Positions 56,440 through 64,000 of a stretch of 64,000 nt of DNA are shown here, one piece after another. Source of the DNA: Winogradskyella psychrotolerans (lineage in GTDB: Bacteria; Bacteroidota; Bacteroidia; Flavobacteriales; Flavobacteriaceae). The translations under genes were made by a program, and so were the position numbers. How positions within the stretch are numbered: position 1 is the first letter of the stretch; every line of letters begins with the position of its first letter. Under the pieces are notes generated by a model. The model made no database searches, was not told the origin of the DNA, and was given only the letters and a program-made list of their open reading frames with translations. The stretch covers positions 310,001-374,000 of the forward strand of contig NZ_JAHKPN010000011.1 of assembly GCF_018860545.1 (NCBI RefSeq), read 5' to 3'.

Positions 56440-57573
56440 GTGAATACAAATTTATTACCAACCCACTCTAGGTTACTTGGTGAACACTGGGTATTATGGT
56501 ATGATATTTCCAATAGTTATAGTGTTGTTACCAAAGAATTTAAATTCGTTTTAGAAGCCTATTTTAAAGCTAAAACTAAAGCTGAGTTTTTTAATATACT
56601 TAGCTCGGATTTTGATGATACTGATATTGATAAACTTCATCAGCGCATATCCGATTATTTACAGCAATGTAATATCTTAAGTACCTTACCAATTCTAAAA
56701 CCAACTATTTTAGAGGTAACTAAAAGACGTGTTCTAAAGAAATATAAGTTTAAGGATAAAACGATTCAGGTCTATTTTAGTTCCGAATCAGTTTCAAAAA
56801 TTATTCATCCAGCACTTGCTCAATATTATAATACGACAAGTAATGTTGTAGATGTCACCTTTGATATTCACTTAAAGGATGAATTCCTATATTTATTTAA
56901 AGATGAAGAATTAATCTCTTGCGTTCCAATGCAGGAGTATCATAAAACACAAGGTAAATTTATAATGTTACTCCTTTGTGCTTTACATGATAAAGAAGAA
57001 GGGGATTGGATAGGAACTTTACATGGTTCAACAATCACTGATGGAAACTCTTCTATTTTATTTGTTGGTAAATCTGGCAAGGGAAAAAGTACACTGTGCG
57101 CATTATTAGCACAAAACGGACTTGACTTATTAGCAGATGATGTCTCCCCTTTACTGTCTGAAGATCAACATCTATACTACAATCCATCCGCCATATCTAT
57201 TAAAGCAGGTGCTTTTAATCTATTAAAACCAATTGTAACTAATTTTAATAAATTACCTATAGTAGAGTTCAACAAAACAAAAGGCCAACTCAAGTATATA
57301 CCATCTCTTAAGCCCAAAAAAGAGCACTATCCTTGTGGCGCGATTGTTTCAGTTAATTATCAAGCTGAATCAGAAACCAAACTTGAACAAATTTCAGCTA
57401 AACTGATTCTAGAAACACTAATTGAAGATTCTTGGTTATCACCAAAATCAAAACATGCGGAACAATTTTTAAATTGGTTAGAGACGAAACAACTTTATCA
57501 AATAACTTATAGTAATACCAATAGCGTAACTTCAGAAATCAAAAAATTATTTAAACTTCACCAAAACGCTTAA
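56440..57573 (+). CDS. HPr-kinase-related protein with an N-terminal PqqD-like domain
   Basis: The 377-residue protein has its P-loop GKSGKGKST at about 210-218 and LLADDVSPL at 230-238, the layout of the HprK/P catalytic core, preceded by the usual LHGS (around 194-197). The first 85 residues (EHWVLWYDISNSYSVVTKEFKFVLEAYF...) look like a PqqD-type fold, the kind of domain that binds leader peptides in RiPP pathways. No HPr or PTS context exists here. It is probably a kinase for a peptide or sugar, not for HPr. The start is GTG at 56440; no ATG gives a comparable length. The next gene begins 32 nt downstream. Confidence 0.82.
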   Translation: MNTNLLPTHSRLLGEHWVLWYDISNSYSVVTKEFKFVLEAYFKAKTKAEFFNILSSDFDDTDIDKLHQRISDYLQQCNILSTLPILKPTILEVTKRRVLKKYKFKDKTIQVYFSSESVSKIIHPALAQYYNTTSNVVDVTFDIHLKDEFLYLFKDEELISCVPMQEYHKTQGKFIMLLLCALHDKEEGDWIGTLHGSTITDGNSSILFVGKSGKGKSTLCALLAQNGLDLLADDVSPLLSEDQHLYYNPSAISIKAGAFNLLKPIVTNFNKLPIVEFNKTKGQLKYIPSLKPKKEHYPCGAIVSVNYQAESETKLEQISAKLILETLIEDSWLSPKSKHAEQFLNWLETKQLYQITYSNTNSVTSEIKKLFKLHQNA

Positions 57574-57605
57574 TAATAACTTACCTTAGGCACGAGTTTA
57601 AACTA

Positions 57606-58640
57606 ATGAATATTATACAATTAACACATCTTCACATTGCAGCTATCTTAAGTTTTGAAACTTCTAAAGAGGCATTAGAAACCACAATTAATGACCCTAA
57701 ATTTGATTGGGACATTATGGTTATTGAGGCTAGTAAGCATTTAGTATTACCAACGCTATACTGTAGGCTAAAAGCCAAAGAACTACTCCATATCTTACCA
57801 AAAGATTTAGTTGTTTATTTGAAAGAAATAACCACTATTAACAGACAGAGAAATCTAAGGCTACTACAACAAGTTAATTCTATTACTCATATTTTAAATA
57901 AACATAATATCTCTCATGTATTTTTAAAAGGTTCAGCCCTACTTGCTTCAGGCCATTATCTTGACAAAGGAGAACGAATGATTGGAGATATTGATATTTT
58001 AATAGAAAAAAAAGACCTAAGTAAGACATTTGACATTCTAAAAAACTCAGGATACTCTAAAACTATAGGTTTTGCGTACACAGAAAAAGACCATAGACAC
58101 CTAGACCGTTTAATATCAGACCAAGAGTTAGCAGCTATAGAGCTCCATTCAGATTTATTTCACAAAAAAAATAGATCAATACTAACTATGGATAATATCC
58201 TTAAATCAAAACGTATTATAAATAATATTGCCATACCAAATACGAAATATTTCAGTCTACACATCATGCTGAATTGGCAATTAAATGACCGAGGTCACTA
58301 TTACAATACAATAAGTTTAAAATCTATTTATGATTTCATAATTTTAAACTCTGACAAATCCCAAGAGTCCATAAAAAGCATAATGTCCTTAAAATATGGT
58401 CAATCTTATTTAGCACTAGCGTCCTACTATTTTCAAGATTATTCTAATATCACTTGCAATCGGTACATGAGCTACAGAATAGGAATACATAAACTCTTAT
58501 CCAAATACAAATGGTTGAATATTTTGGTGTATTTTCTTAAATATAATACTAATTATATTGGAAATCGATTATATCTAATAGCGACTAACAAGAGTTATAG
58601 GAAACATCTTATTCAAAAAAAAATCAAGTTGATTCGTTGA
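57606..58640 (+). CDS. NTP_transf_5-type nucleotidyltransferase-family protein
   Basis: The 344-residue protein has a helical N-terminus (about 1-100), then the nucleotidyltransferase signature HVFLKGSALLASGHYLD ... RMIGDIDILIEKKDLSKTF, with the KGS motif at about 108-110 and the metal-binding pair Asp128/Asp130. A conserved-looking IELHSDLFHKK follows. The C-terminal third is helical and basic. Proteins of this family are found with HprK-like kinases in exosortase/polysaccharide loci and in some lasso-peptide clusters, where they tailor the product. Here it follows the kinase by 32 nt and is presumably co-transcribed with it. Confidence 0.82.
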   Translation: MNIIQLTHLHIAAILSFETSKEALETTINDPKFDWDIMVIEASKHLVLPTLYCRLKAKELLHILPKDLVVYLKEITTINRQRNLRLLQQVNSITHILNKHNISHVFLKGSALLASGHYLDKGERMIGDIDILIEKKDLSKTFDILKNSGYSKTIGFAYTEKDHRHLDRLISDQELAAIELHSDLFHKKNRSILTMDNILKSKRIINNIAIPNTKYFSLHIMLNWQLNDRGHYYNTISLKSIYDFIILNSDKSQESIKSIMSLKYGQSYLALASYYFQDYSNITCNRYMSYRIGIHKLLSKYKWLNILVYFLKYNTNYIGNRLYLIATNKSYRKHLIQKKIKLIR

Positions 58641-58829
58641 TTATAAATGTTCTATTTTTGATTTTTAATTCTCGAATTAAAAATACTTAGCTTTTATCTC
58701 TATTCATCAAGAAGTGCAATTTTAATTTTATAACAAATACCAATATAAAAACGAACAAGAAAATGCGTTAAATACTGATTTTAAGTCCTTATTTGTTTTT
58801 TTTAACAAAAATTATAATAACTTTACACC

Positions 58830-58837
58830 TATATTTG
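58830..58837 (+). promoter_or_regulatory. -7 box (TATATTTG) for the small barrel protein
   Basis: A perfect TAnnTTTG match 45 nt before the ATG at 58883. It shows that the barrel gene has its own promoter and that a longer frame back to 58793 is unlikely. Confidence 0.6.
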
Positions 58838-58882
58838 TTTTATATAACAGAAAGATTACCTTTGACAAAAACCTATCATAGT

Positions 58883-59452
58883 ATGAAGAAAATACTTTTA
58901 CTAGCATTAATAATAACTTTTAGTTTATCCTCTTATGCCCAAAGGTATGATTGGTCTCTGAGTGTAGGATTTAACGCTATCAATAGTTTAGGGACTCAAT
59001 CCCCAATTAATAGTCCAGATGAATGGAGTTTTAAAAATCCATTTTCAGTTGCTGCTGAGTTTGGTTGGGCTGATAATTTTGCTATTGAACAATCTATAAC
59101 TTTTAACGGCTTTGACGAAGACTCTCGTGTTGATTTCGGTGATTTAGAAGAAACATACACGTATATCTCTTTTGACACTAATGCAAAGTATTATTTTAGA
59201 GAATTACTTTTTGGACGCAGTAGAAACACAGATTGGTTTGACATATATGCAAGCGCAGGTGTAGGTTTCTTTCATATCGACGAAACAAATATTTCTGCAA
59301 ACTTAGGTGGTGGTGTTTTATTTTGGTTAAACAGAAACAGAACTTTTGGACTAAGAGCACAAACAATTGCCAAATTAGCTTTTAACAACTCGGAAAGTGG
59401 TTATGACAATAATCATTACCAATATCACTTACAAGCTGTATTTAGGTTATAA
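58883..59452 (+). CDS. Small outer-membrane beta-barrel protein
   Basis: This 189-residue protein has a clear Sec signal peptide (MKKILLLALIITFSLSSYAQ). It is made of alternating amphipathic strands (WSLSVGFNAINSLG, FSVAAEFGWADNFAIEQSITFNGF, IYASAGVGFFHI, LRAQTIAKLAF) and ends in a terminal aromatic strand (YQYHLQAVFRL). It looks like an OmpA-barrel/PorT-like eight-stranded protein. ATG 58883 is preferred over the TTG at 58793, which precedes the promoter box. It has no recognised function; the gene is monocistronic with a strong terminator. Confidence 0.8.
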   Translation: MKKILLLALIITFSLSSYAQRYDWSLSVGFNAINSLGTQSPINSPDEWSFKNPFSVAAEFGWADNFAIEQSITFNGFDEDSRVDFGDLEETYTYISFDTNAKYYFRELLFGRSRNTDWFDIYASAGVGFFHIDETNISANLGGGVLFWLNRNRTFGLRAQTIAKLAFNNSESGYDNNHYQYHLQAVFRL

Positions 59453-59469
59453 TAAAGTTTACCCCATAA

Positions 59470-59502
59470 AAAAAGGCTCACAATTATTTGTGAGCCTTTT
59501 TT
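59470..59502 (+). terminator. Terminator of the small barrel gene
   Basis: AAAAGGCTCACAA (59471-59483) pairs with TTGTGAGCCTTTT (59488-59500) around a 4-nt loop; the T-run continues. Confidence 0.9.
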
Positions 59503-59697
59503 ATGTATTGAAAGAAACTTAAACCATCTATATTAAACTTATGAGATGATACTTTCTCATTTTAGAGTTTATCGCAAAACCCTCAATTTGAAATTGTGAT
59601 AAGCTAATATTAGGATGCATGACTTTAAGATACCACGCGTCGATTCAAATAGATTATAAAATTAATTTAGATGCTTATGTTTACTTCTTATACCCAT

Positions 59698-60567
59698 TTA
59701 ATACTTAGTAAACTTAAAATTAAGCATCTGTTTTATTAGAGTATAGAGTTTTGGGAATTGAGATTTAAACGCTAGAGGCGTTTCAATAAAATTTTCTAAC
59801 AATACAGCGAAAAACTCATAGTGATTGGTATAAGCATACTCCCTAAAGTATTTTGAAGCAATTAAATCTTGTCGCACGGATTCATTTTCCTGCAAATACG
59901 CGGTTAACTTTTGAAATCCTTTATTAAAAATTAAACTACTGATGTCATTTTTTCGAGACGCATTGAGATGTATGGCATGCCCAAATTCGTGAATGCCTAA
60001 ATTGAGGTTATCATCACCTATTTGATATCCTTGTAAAAAATGTTCCCAAGAAAAGACAATAGTCTTTAACCGTGGGTTTACCTCACCTTTATGATACATA
60101 TTATTAATTTGAGAATAATAAGCATTGGGGTAAATGATAACCGTTTCTACAATATCTAACTCATAAGTTTTAAATCCAAAACATAGCATAGTTGCAGTAG
60201 CTGCAATCATAACTTTCATCTGCTCGGTCACTTCGAGATTCTCTCTACCTATAAATTCATTAGTTTCAATGAATTCAGAAACCCTATGTTCAAATTGACG
60301 TTGATGCTTATAGGGCAGTCTTCGGAAAAAAGTATGCTCATTTTTTAAAATTTCTCTTTGTCTCGGAGATAAATTGTTAAGCTTAAAAAAACGATATATA
60401 AACAATGGTTTGTTAAATATTGAAGCGTAGTAAAATTGAAAAATCTTCATGAGCCGGTATATTATAAAAAGTACTATTATAACAATGCCAATAGGAATTA
60501 CATAATTTGAAATTAATTCCATTTCAAAGATTTCTTGTTCTGTTTTTGATACCATTAATAAAACCAT
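59698..60567 (-). CDS. MtfA-like zinc-dependent peptidase with a membrane anchor
   Basis: The 289-residue protein has one N-terminal membrane span (about 20-40, VIPIGIVIIVLFIIY). A soluble domain related to MtfA (the Mlc-titration factor, DUF980) follows. The metal site HEFGHAIH (HExxH) is at about 197-204 with a downstream acidic helix containing YTNHYEFFAVLLENF, the third-ligand region. NLSPRQREILKNEHTFFRRLP is the family's typical start. E. coli MtfA has no membrane span, so the anchor is a variation. Start alternatives are Met at residue 5 or 16. Confidence 0.88.
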   Translation of the reverse strand: MVLLMVSKTEQEIFEMELISNYVIPIGIVIIVLFIIYRLMKIFQFYYASIFNKPLFIYRFFKLNNLSPRQREILKNEHTFFRRLPYKHQRQFEHRVSEFIETNEFIGRENLEVTEQMKVMIAATATMLCFGFKTYELDIVETVIIYPNAYYSQINNMYHKGEVNPRLKTIVFSWEHFLQGYQIGDDNLNLGIHEFGHAIHLNASRKNDISSLIFNKGFQKLTAYLQENESVRQDLIASKYFREYAYTNHYEFFAVLLENFIETPLAFKSQFPKLYTLIKQMLNFKFTKY

Positions 60568-60905
60568 CTATTACTTGTGAACTCAAAATTGCGCTTCAAA
60601 ACACGGACTCCAGTCATTAAAATGTAAATCATTCTTAAATATAACAGAACATATCTATTCAAGATATTAAGAACCCATTTTATTTTAAAAACAATAGAAT
60701 TGATATTTGAGAATATTAATTTTTATAGTCGCAAAAAGACTAAAACAACAACAAACATATAGTATCGTATAATTCAATTTTTACTGCATTTAGAATTTGA
60801 AACTCATCAAACAATAAGCTCTTTATTACTCCAAAAAAAAAAGTAAGCATGGTTATACACCTATACTTACTTTTCTAATATTAATTTTCTACTTTTTTAT
60901 AAAGT
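60568..60905. other. Intergenic region between gdhA and the MtfA-like gene
   Basis: AT-rich, with the gdhA terminator at its right end. I see no gene, repeat or clear -7 box for the MtfA-like gene. Confidence 0.6.
60832..60874 (-). terminator. Terminator of gdhA (minus strand)
   Basis: AAGTAAG and CTTACTT arms (about 60840-60847 and 60866-60873) with an inner GGT/ACC pair. On the minus strand the hairpin is followed by a run of about eleven T. Confidence 0.8.
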
Positions 60906-62210
60906 CTATGGAAAAATCCCTCGTTGTATGTATGCTTTTTCTATGCGTTTAATTGCAATACAAAAGGCAGCGGTTCTCATATCTACACCTTCACTTTCAG
61001 AATAGTCATGAACTTTATCAAAAGAAACTTTTAGCTTTTTACGTAACTTATCTAAAACTTCTTCTAGATGCCAAATCTCACCACTTCTATTTTGCAACCA
61101 CTCATAATAACTTCCAATTACACCACCCGAATTACATAAAATATCTGGTATAATGACGATACCTCTTTCAAGTAAGATATTCTCACCCTCAACATTTGTA
61201 GGACCATTAGCGCCTTCTGCAATTAGTTTTGCTTTTATTTTTGACGCATTCTTTTTAGTAATTTGATTTCCTAATGCTGCAGGAATACAAATATCACAAT
61301 CTATGGCAAAGAATTCACTTTTTTCAACAGGCGAACAATCTGGATAATTGATAATCGTACCTTTATTTTCATGGTTATACTTAAAAAGTGCTTCAACATT
61401 TAAGCCGTCTTGATTTTCAATACCTCCCTGAGCATCTTGAACACCTACCAATTTAGCACCATCTTTTTCTAAAAAATGTGATGCCCAATATCCAACATTA
61501 CCAAAACCTTGGACAATAAACTTTTTACCGTTTAAATCCATATCATTGTTATCTGCCCAAAATTTAATAGTTAAATAAACACCAAACCCTGTAGCTCTAT
61601 CTCTACCTTCTAGTCCTCCACTGCCGTCTGGCTTCCCGGTAACAACATGCTGATTTGCGGAACGTTGCGCTGGTGGCCTAGAACTCATATAGGTATCAGC
61701 AATCCAAGCCATTGTTTGACTGTTAGTATTAACATCTGGCGCCGGAATATCGTGTTCTGGGCCAATATTATCCGCTAAAGCATAAGTAAAACGTCTTGTA
61801 ATACGTTCTAATTCTGATTCCGAATATAACGCTGGATCAATCTTAATTCCACCTTTTGCGCCACCATAAGGCAAACCCGCTAAAGATGTTTTCCATGTCA
61901 TCCACATGGCCAAGGCTCTGGCTGCATCCAAATCTACCGTAGCGTGGTAACGTAAGCCACCTTTATACGGTCCTAAGGCACCATTGTGTTGTACTCGGTA
62001 ACCCGTAAAAACTTCAACATCTCCGTTGTCCATTTTCACAGGAAAGTTGACTAAAATCTCATTATTAGTGATACTCAGTATTTTCCGAATATTAGGATGA
62101 AGGTTAATATGATTGGCAGCACTATTAAACTGCTCCATCACATTATCCATCATACCTTTTAAAGGCACTTTTTTAACTTTTGGTTTTAAGTCTTTTTTTG
62201 AATTTCCCAT
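60906..62210 (-). CDS. gdhA: Glutamate dehydrogenase (Glu/Leu/Phe/Val dehydrogenase family)
   Basis: This enzyme interconverts glutamate with 2-oxoglutarate and ammonium. The 434 residues match the hexameric 50-kDa type. Features are YRVQHNGALGPYKGGLRYH, the catalytic-Lys region LPYGGAKGGIKIDP, DIPAPDVNTNSQTMAWIADTY, and the NAD(P) Rossmann motif VQGFGNVGYWAS. The C-terminal IVIIPDILCNSGGVIGSYYEW is also conserved. It is monocistronic with a -7 box 41 nt upstream. Confidence 0.95.
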   Translation of the reverse strand: MGNSKKDLKPKVKKVPLKGMMDNVMEQFNSAANHINLHPNIRKILSITNNEILVNFPVKMDNGDVEVFTGYRVQHNGALGPYKGGLRYHATVDLDAARALAMWMTWKTSLAGLPYGGAKGGIKIDPALYSESELERITRRFTYALADNIGPEHDIPAPDVNTNSQTMAWIADTYMSSRPPAQRSANQHVVTGKPDGSGGLEGRDRATGFGVYLTIKFWADNNDMDLNGKKFIVQGFGNVGYWASHFLEKDGAKLVGVQDAQGGIENQDGLNVEALFKYNHENKGTIINYPDCSPVEKSEFFAIDCDICIPAALGNQITKKNASKIKAKLIAEGANGPTNVEGENILLERGIVIIPDILCNSGGVIGSYYEWLQNRSGEIWHLEEVLDKLRKKLKVSFDKVHDYSESEGVDMRTAAFCIAIKRIEKAYIQRGIFP

Positions 62211-62250
62211 TTATATGCGTTATTTTTTTGAATATTATATTTTTGAACCG

Positions 62251-62258
62251 CAAAAATA
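62251..62258 (-). promoter_or_regulatory. -7 box (TATTTTTG, minus strand) for gdhA
   Basis: A perfect minus-strand TAnnTTTG match 40 nt before the gdhA ATG. Confidence 0.55.
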
Positions 62259-62849
62259 ACACTTTCAATAATATAAAGGGATTATATTATCAAATAACTA
62301 AATTAGATTCTAAACAAATATTCTTTCTTTGAAAATCTTTACCGTACACTAAATAAAAATGAAAGACTCTAACCGATCTATACAAAACAAAAAGCACTAT
62401 AATGAAAACACCGATTGGTACAAAGTCATTAAAACTTAGTTCTAATTCAATTTTTTAGCCCTCAGTTTGCAGCATCGTATATAAGTGGTGTAAGTAATTT
62501 TAGATCCCTTCTATTTTATGAAATTTTAATGCAAAGCTGAGCGACTTACTAGACTGTTGATCAACAAGTGTTTTTAAGAACTAATATACCACCTGTCTAG
62601 TCATTAATTGTAGTGCTTCTATTGTTTTATAATAATGGTTAAGATAAATTAACACCTAAAAAATGTCACTTAAAAAACTTATAGCTAACTAAAAATCAAA
62701 AAAATATACAATCATTTTTTGAAATTCACTTTAGATTCTCTATTTGAATAAATAGAAAAGTTTCAAGGTCTTTTTATGAAAAAAATAATTTGTCATGAAA
62801 TAGTAAAAAAAACATTTTTACTTCGTAGATTTTAGACGATTTGTATTTT

Positions 62850-63010
62850 CTAGTTTCCACTTTTAAAACATCTAAAACCAAGTCCTTGATAAGGTTGGTA
62901 TACTGTTTTTTCTTTTTTTCCTAAAATCTCAACGTTTTCATGATGCAATATTTGATTAACAAAGTTTATAACCTGCAGGAGACACAGAATTGCACGCTTT
63001 AAAAATCTAT
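62850..63010 (-). pseudogene. Possible remnant of a protein-coding gene (C-terminal part)
   Basis: On the minus strand a frame of about 53 codons with no start codon and no internal stop ends at a TAG (62850-62852). It reads …FLKRAILCLLQVINFVNQIL, then HHENVEILGKKEKTVYQPYQ, then GLGFRCFKSGN. The amino-acid mix looks protein-like in DNA that otherwise is full of stops, and a stop precedes it immediately. I cannot name the family. It may be a decayed gene end or chance. Confidence 0.3.
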
Positions 63011-63030
63011 AGATTTATAAAAAATTCAAG

Positions 63031-63049
63031 AATATTATGTCATAATATT
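63031..63049. repeat. 19-bp palindrome upstream of mrpA
   Basis: AATATTATG, one central T, then CATAATATT: a perfect 9-1-9 inverted repeat ending 60 bp before the -7 box at 63110. It is a candidate operator, though AT-rich palindromes also arise by chance. Confidence 0.45.
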
Positions 63050-63109
63050 TTTAACTCGTATATCCTACTAAACTTTATCTAAATATTTTAATACCTATAG
63101 AATTCCTAG

Positions 63110-63117
63110 TATATTTG
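63110..63117 (+). promoter_or_regulatory. -7 box (TATATTTG) for mrpA
   Basis: A perfect TAnnTTTG match 19 nt before the ATG at 63137. Confidence 0.6.
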
Positions 63118-63136
63118 TTTTTTTAGTCAAAACTAT

Positions 63137-64000
63137 ATGCTCATAGCTATACTCTCAGGTTTTTTATTTTCTTTTTTTATGGTGTTTGTCGGCAAATATA
63201 TGAAAGGCAAATTAGCCTTTTTATCTGCCTTGATTCCTTTGGGTCTTTTTATATATTTTTTGCAGTTTGCAGGACGTATTTCAAATGGTGAAATCATAAG
63301 TCAAACCTATGCGTGGGTACCTTCACTTGGTATTGATTTTGGATTAACTCTAGATGGACTTTCGCTCATTTTCTGTTTAATGATCACCGGTATAGGCTTC
63401 CTTGTCTTTGCCTACACCGCAGCTTATCTTAAAGGCCACCATTACTTAGATCGTTTTTATGGTTATTTAGGAATTTTTATGGCAGCAATGCTAGGCGTGG
63501 TACTCTCAGATAATGTTATTTCTTTATTTACATTTTGGGAGCTTACAAGTATTAGTTCTTTTTTCTTAATCGGCTTTAACAACAATGAGGAGGCTTCGAG
63601 AAAATCTGCAGTTTTGGCTCTGGCAATCACTGGTATGGGGGGATTGTTATTATTTGCAGGAGTTGTAATTTTAGGTAATGTTGTAGGTACTTACAGTATT
63701 TCGGAAATGTTGAGTTCCAAGGAATTCATTGCCAATAGCCCGCAATACACCTTAATTGTTGCTTTAATTTTTGGTGCAGCATTTACGAAATCTGCACAAT
63801 TTCCTTTTCATTTTTGGCTTCCGGGCGCAATGAAAGCACCTACACCAGTTTCTACATATCTGCATTCTGCAACCATGGTAAAAGCAGGGGTGTACTTGTT
63901 AATGCGTTTTACCCCTATTTTGGGCAGTACGGAATTTTGGAATTCTACTTTAATTATTGTGGGAAGTATTACAATGCTTTATGCGGCAATTCATACACTT
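63137..64000 (+). CDS. mrpA: Mrp-type Na+/H+ antiporter subunit A (3'-truncated by window)
   Basis: This is a large membrane subunit of the multi-subunit sodium/proton antiporter, related to NuoL of complex I. From ATG 63137 the frame is open to base 64000 (288 residues seen; full MrpA is about 770-970). Hydrophobic spans run throughout. LGIDFGLTLDGLSLIFCLMITGIG is the NADH-ubiquinone-oxidoreductase chain 5 N-terminal domain. SLFTFWELTSISSFFLIGF carries the conserved Glu, and AAFTKSAQFPFHFWLPGAMKAPTPVSTYLHSATMVKAGVYLL carries the conserved Lys residues of the Proton_antipo_M domain. The family assignment is firm; MrpA versus NuoL or a related antiporter-like subunit needs the genes to the right. 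Confidence 0.85.
   Translation, partial: MLIAILSGFLFSFFMVFVGKYMKGKLAFLSALIPLGLFIYFLQFAGRISNGEIISQTYAWVPSLGIDFGLTLDGLSLIFCLMITGIGFLVFAYTAAYLKGHHYLDRFYGYLGIFMAAMLGVVLSDNVISLFTFWELTSISSFFLIGFNNNEEASRKSAVLALAITGMGGLLLFAGVVILGNVVGTYSISEMLSSKEFIANSPQYTLIVALIFGAAFTKSAQFPFHFWLPGAMKAPTPVSTYLHSATMVKAGVYLLMRFTPILGSTEFWNSTLIIVGSITMLYAAIHTL

Larger units (their letters stand above)
62211..63136. other. 926-bp gene-poor region
   Basis: This is the longest stretch without an intact gene. It holds the gdhA promoter, a perfect 12-bp palindrome TGTTGATCAACA (62556-62567), a 7-bp inverted pair ACTAGAC/GTCTAGT (62549-62555 and 62595-62601), a possible minus-strand gene remnant (62850-63010), a 9-1-9 palindrome (63031-63049), and the promoter of the antiporter gene. 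Confidence 0.6.

Noticed and set aside
56251..58640. Lasso-peptide biosynthetic cluster
   Set aside because: Kinase and nucleotidyltransferase homologues fit, but there is no asparagine-synthetase-like cyclase or B1/B2 leader protease nearby, and the peptide lacks the acidic residue 7-9 positions after a Gly/Ala core start.
62549..62601. Inverted pair ACTAGAC/GTCTAGT with an internal TGTTGATCAACA palindrome as transposon ends
   Set aside because: The repeats are short, no transposase is between or near them, and no target-site duplication is visible.
1..64000. tRNA, rRNA or CRISPR features
   Set aside because: I looked for cloverleaf-like GC-richer stretches with a T-arm GTTCGA motif and for regularly spaced repeats. 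None was convincing; the only regular short repeat is the 8-bp array at 39319-39374, which has no spacers.

Overview
The window comes from a low-GC marine-type Bacteroidota, most likely a member of Flavobacteriaceae. Three things point there. Genes are preceded by the Bacteroidota -7 box TAnnTTTG rather than a sigma70-type -10 box. The primary sigma factor is the short (287-residue) Bacteroidota form. Type IX secretion (T9SS) is present, as PorT plus two large proteins with T9SS type A C-terminal domains. No tRNA, rRNA, CRISPR array, prophage or intact insertion sequence was seen.

Layout. 1-8.6 kb holds housekeeping genes: trkA (cut by the window start), menG-porT, a SpoU-type RNA methyltransferase, a lipoprotein-like BamA/TamA barrel, fbaA and an accD without its zinc-ribbon cysteines. 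8.7-11.1 kb holds two tandem PAS histidine kinases with no response regulator. 11.2-21.7 kb holds rpsO, pnp, a small membrane protein, a processive-type GT2 synthase, proC-proB-proA, a hypothetical gene, rpoD and rpe.

From 21.7 to 44.7 kb nearly everything is on the minus strand and forms one surface-polysaccharide locus. It contains a Wzc-type tyrosine autokinase, a Wza-type export lipoprotein, a WecA-like initiating transferase, four glycosyltransferases, two hexapeptide acetyltransferases, candidate Wzy and Wzx, and sugar-nucleotide enzymes for UDP-xylose, UDP-ManNAc and GDP-L-fucose. The same locus carries a complete PAPS-making set (cysD, cysN, cysC) with cysQ and a sulfotransferase. The simplest reading is a Wzx/Wzy-assembled polysaccharide that contains fucose and is sulfated and acetylated. 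A four-helix-bundle gene preceded by a 7 x 8-bp tandem repeat interrupts the cys genes.

45.4-55.9 kb encodes two very large secreted T9SS proteins (1437 and 1938 residues). They share a C-terminal module of about 525 residues and matching promoters. Immediately downstream (56.25-58.64 kb) is the most intriguing part of the window: a three-gene cassette of a 57-codon secreted Pro/Gly-rich peptide, an HPr-kinase-like enzyme with an apparent N-terminal PqqD-like domain, and an NTP_transf_5-type nucleotidyltransferase. Together they look like a peptide-modification system without the usual RiPP cyclases. After it come a small outer-membrane barrel protein, an MtfA-like metallopeptidase, glutamate dehydrogenase, a 900-bp gene-poor stretch with a possible gene remnant, and the start of an Mrp-type antiporter subunit A that runs off the window end.
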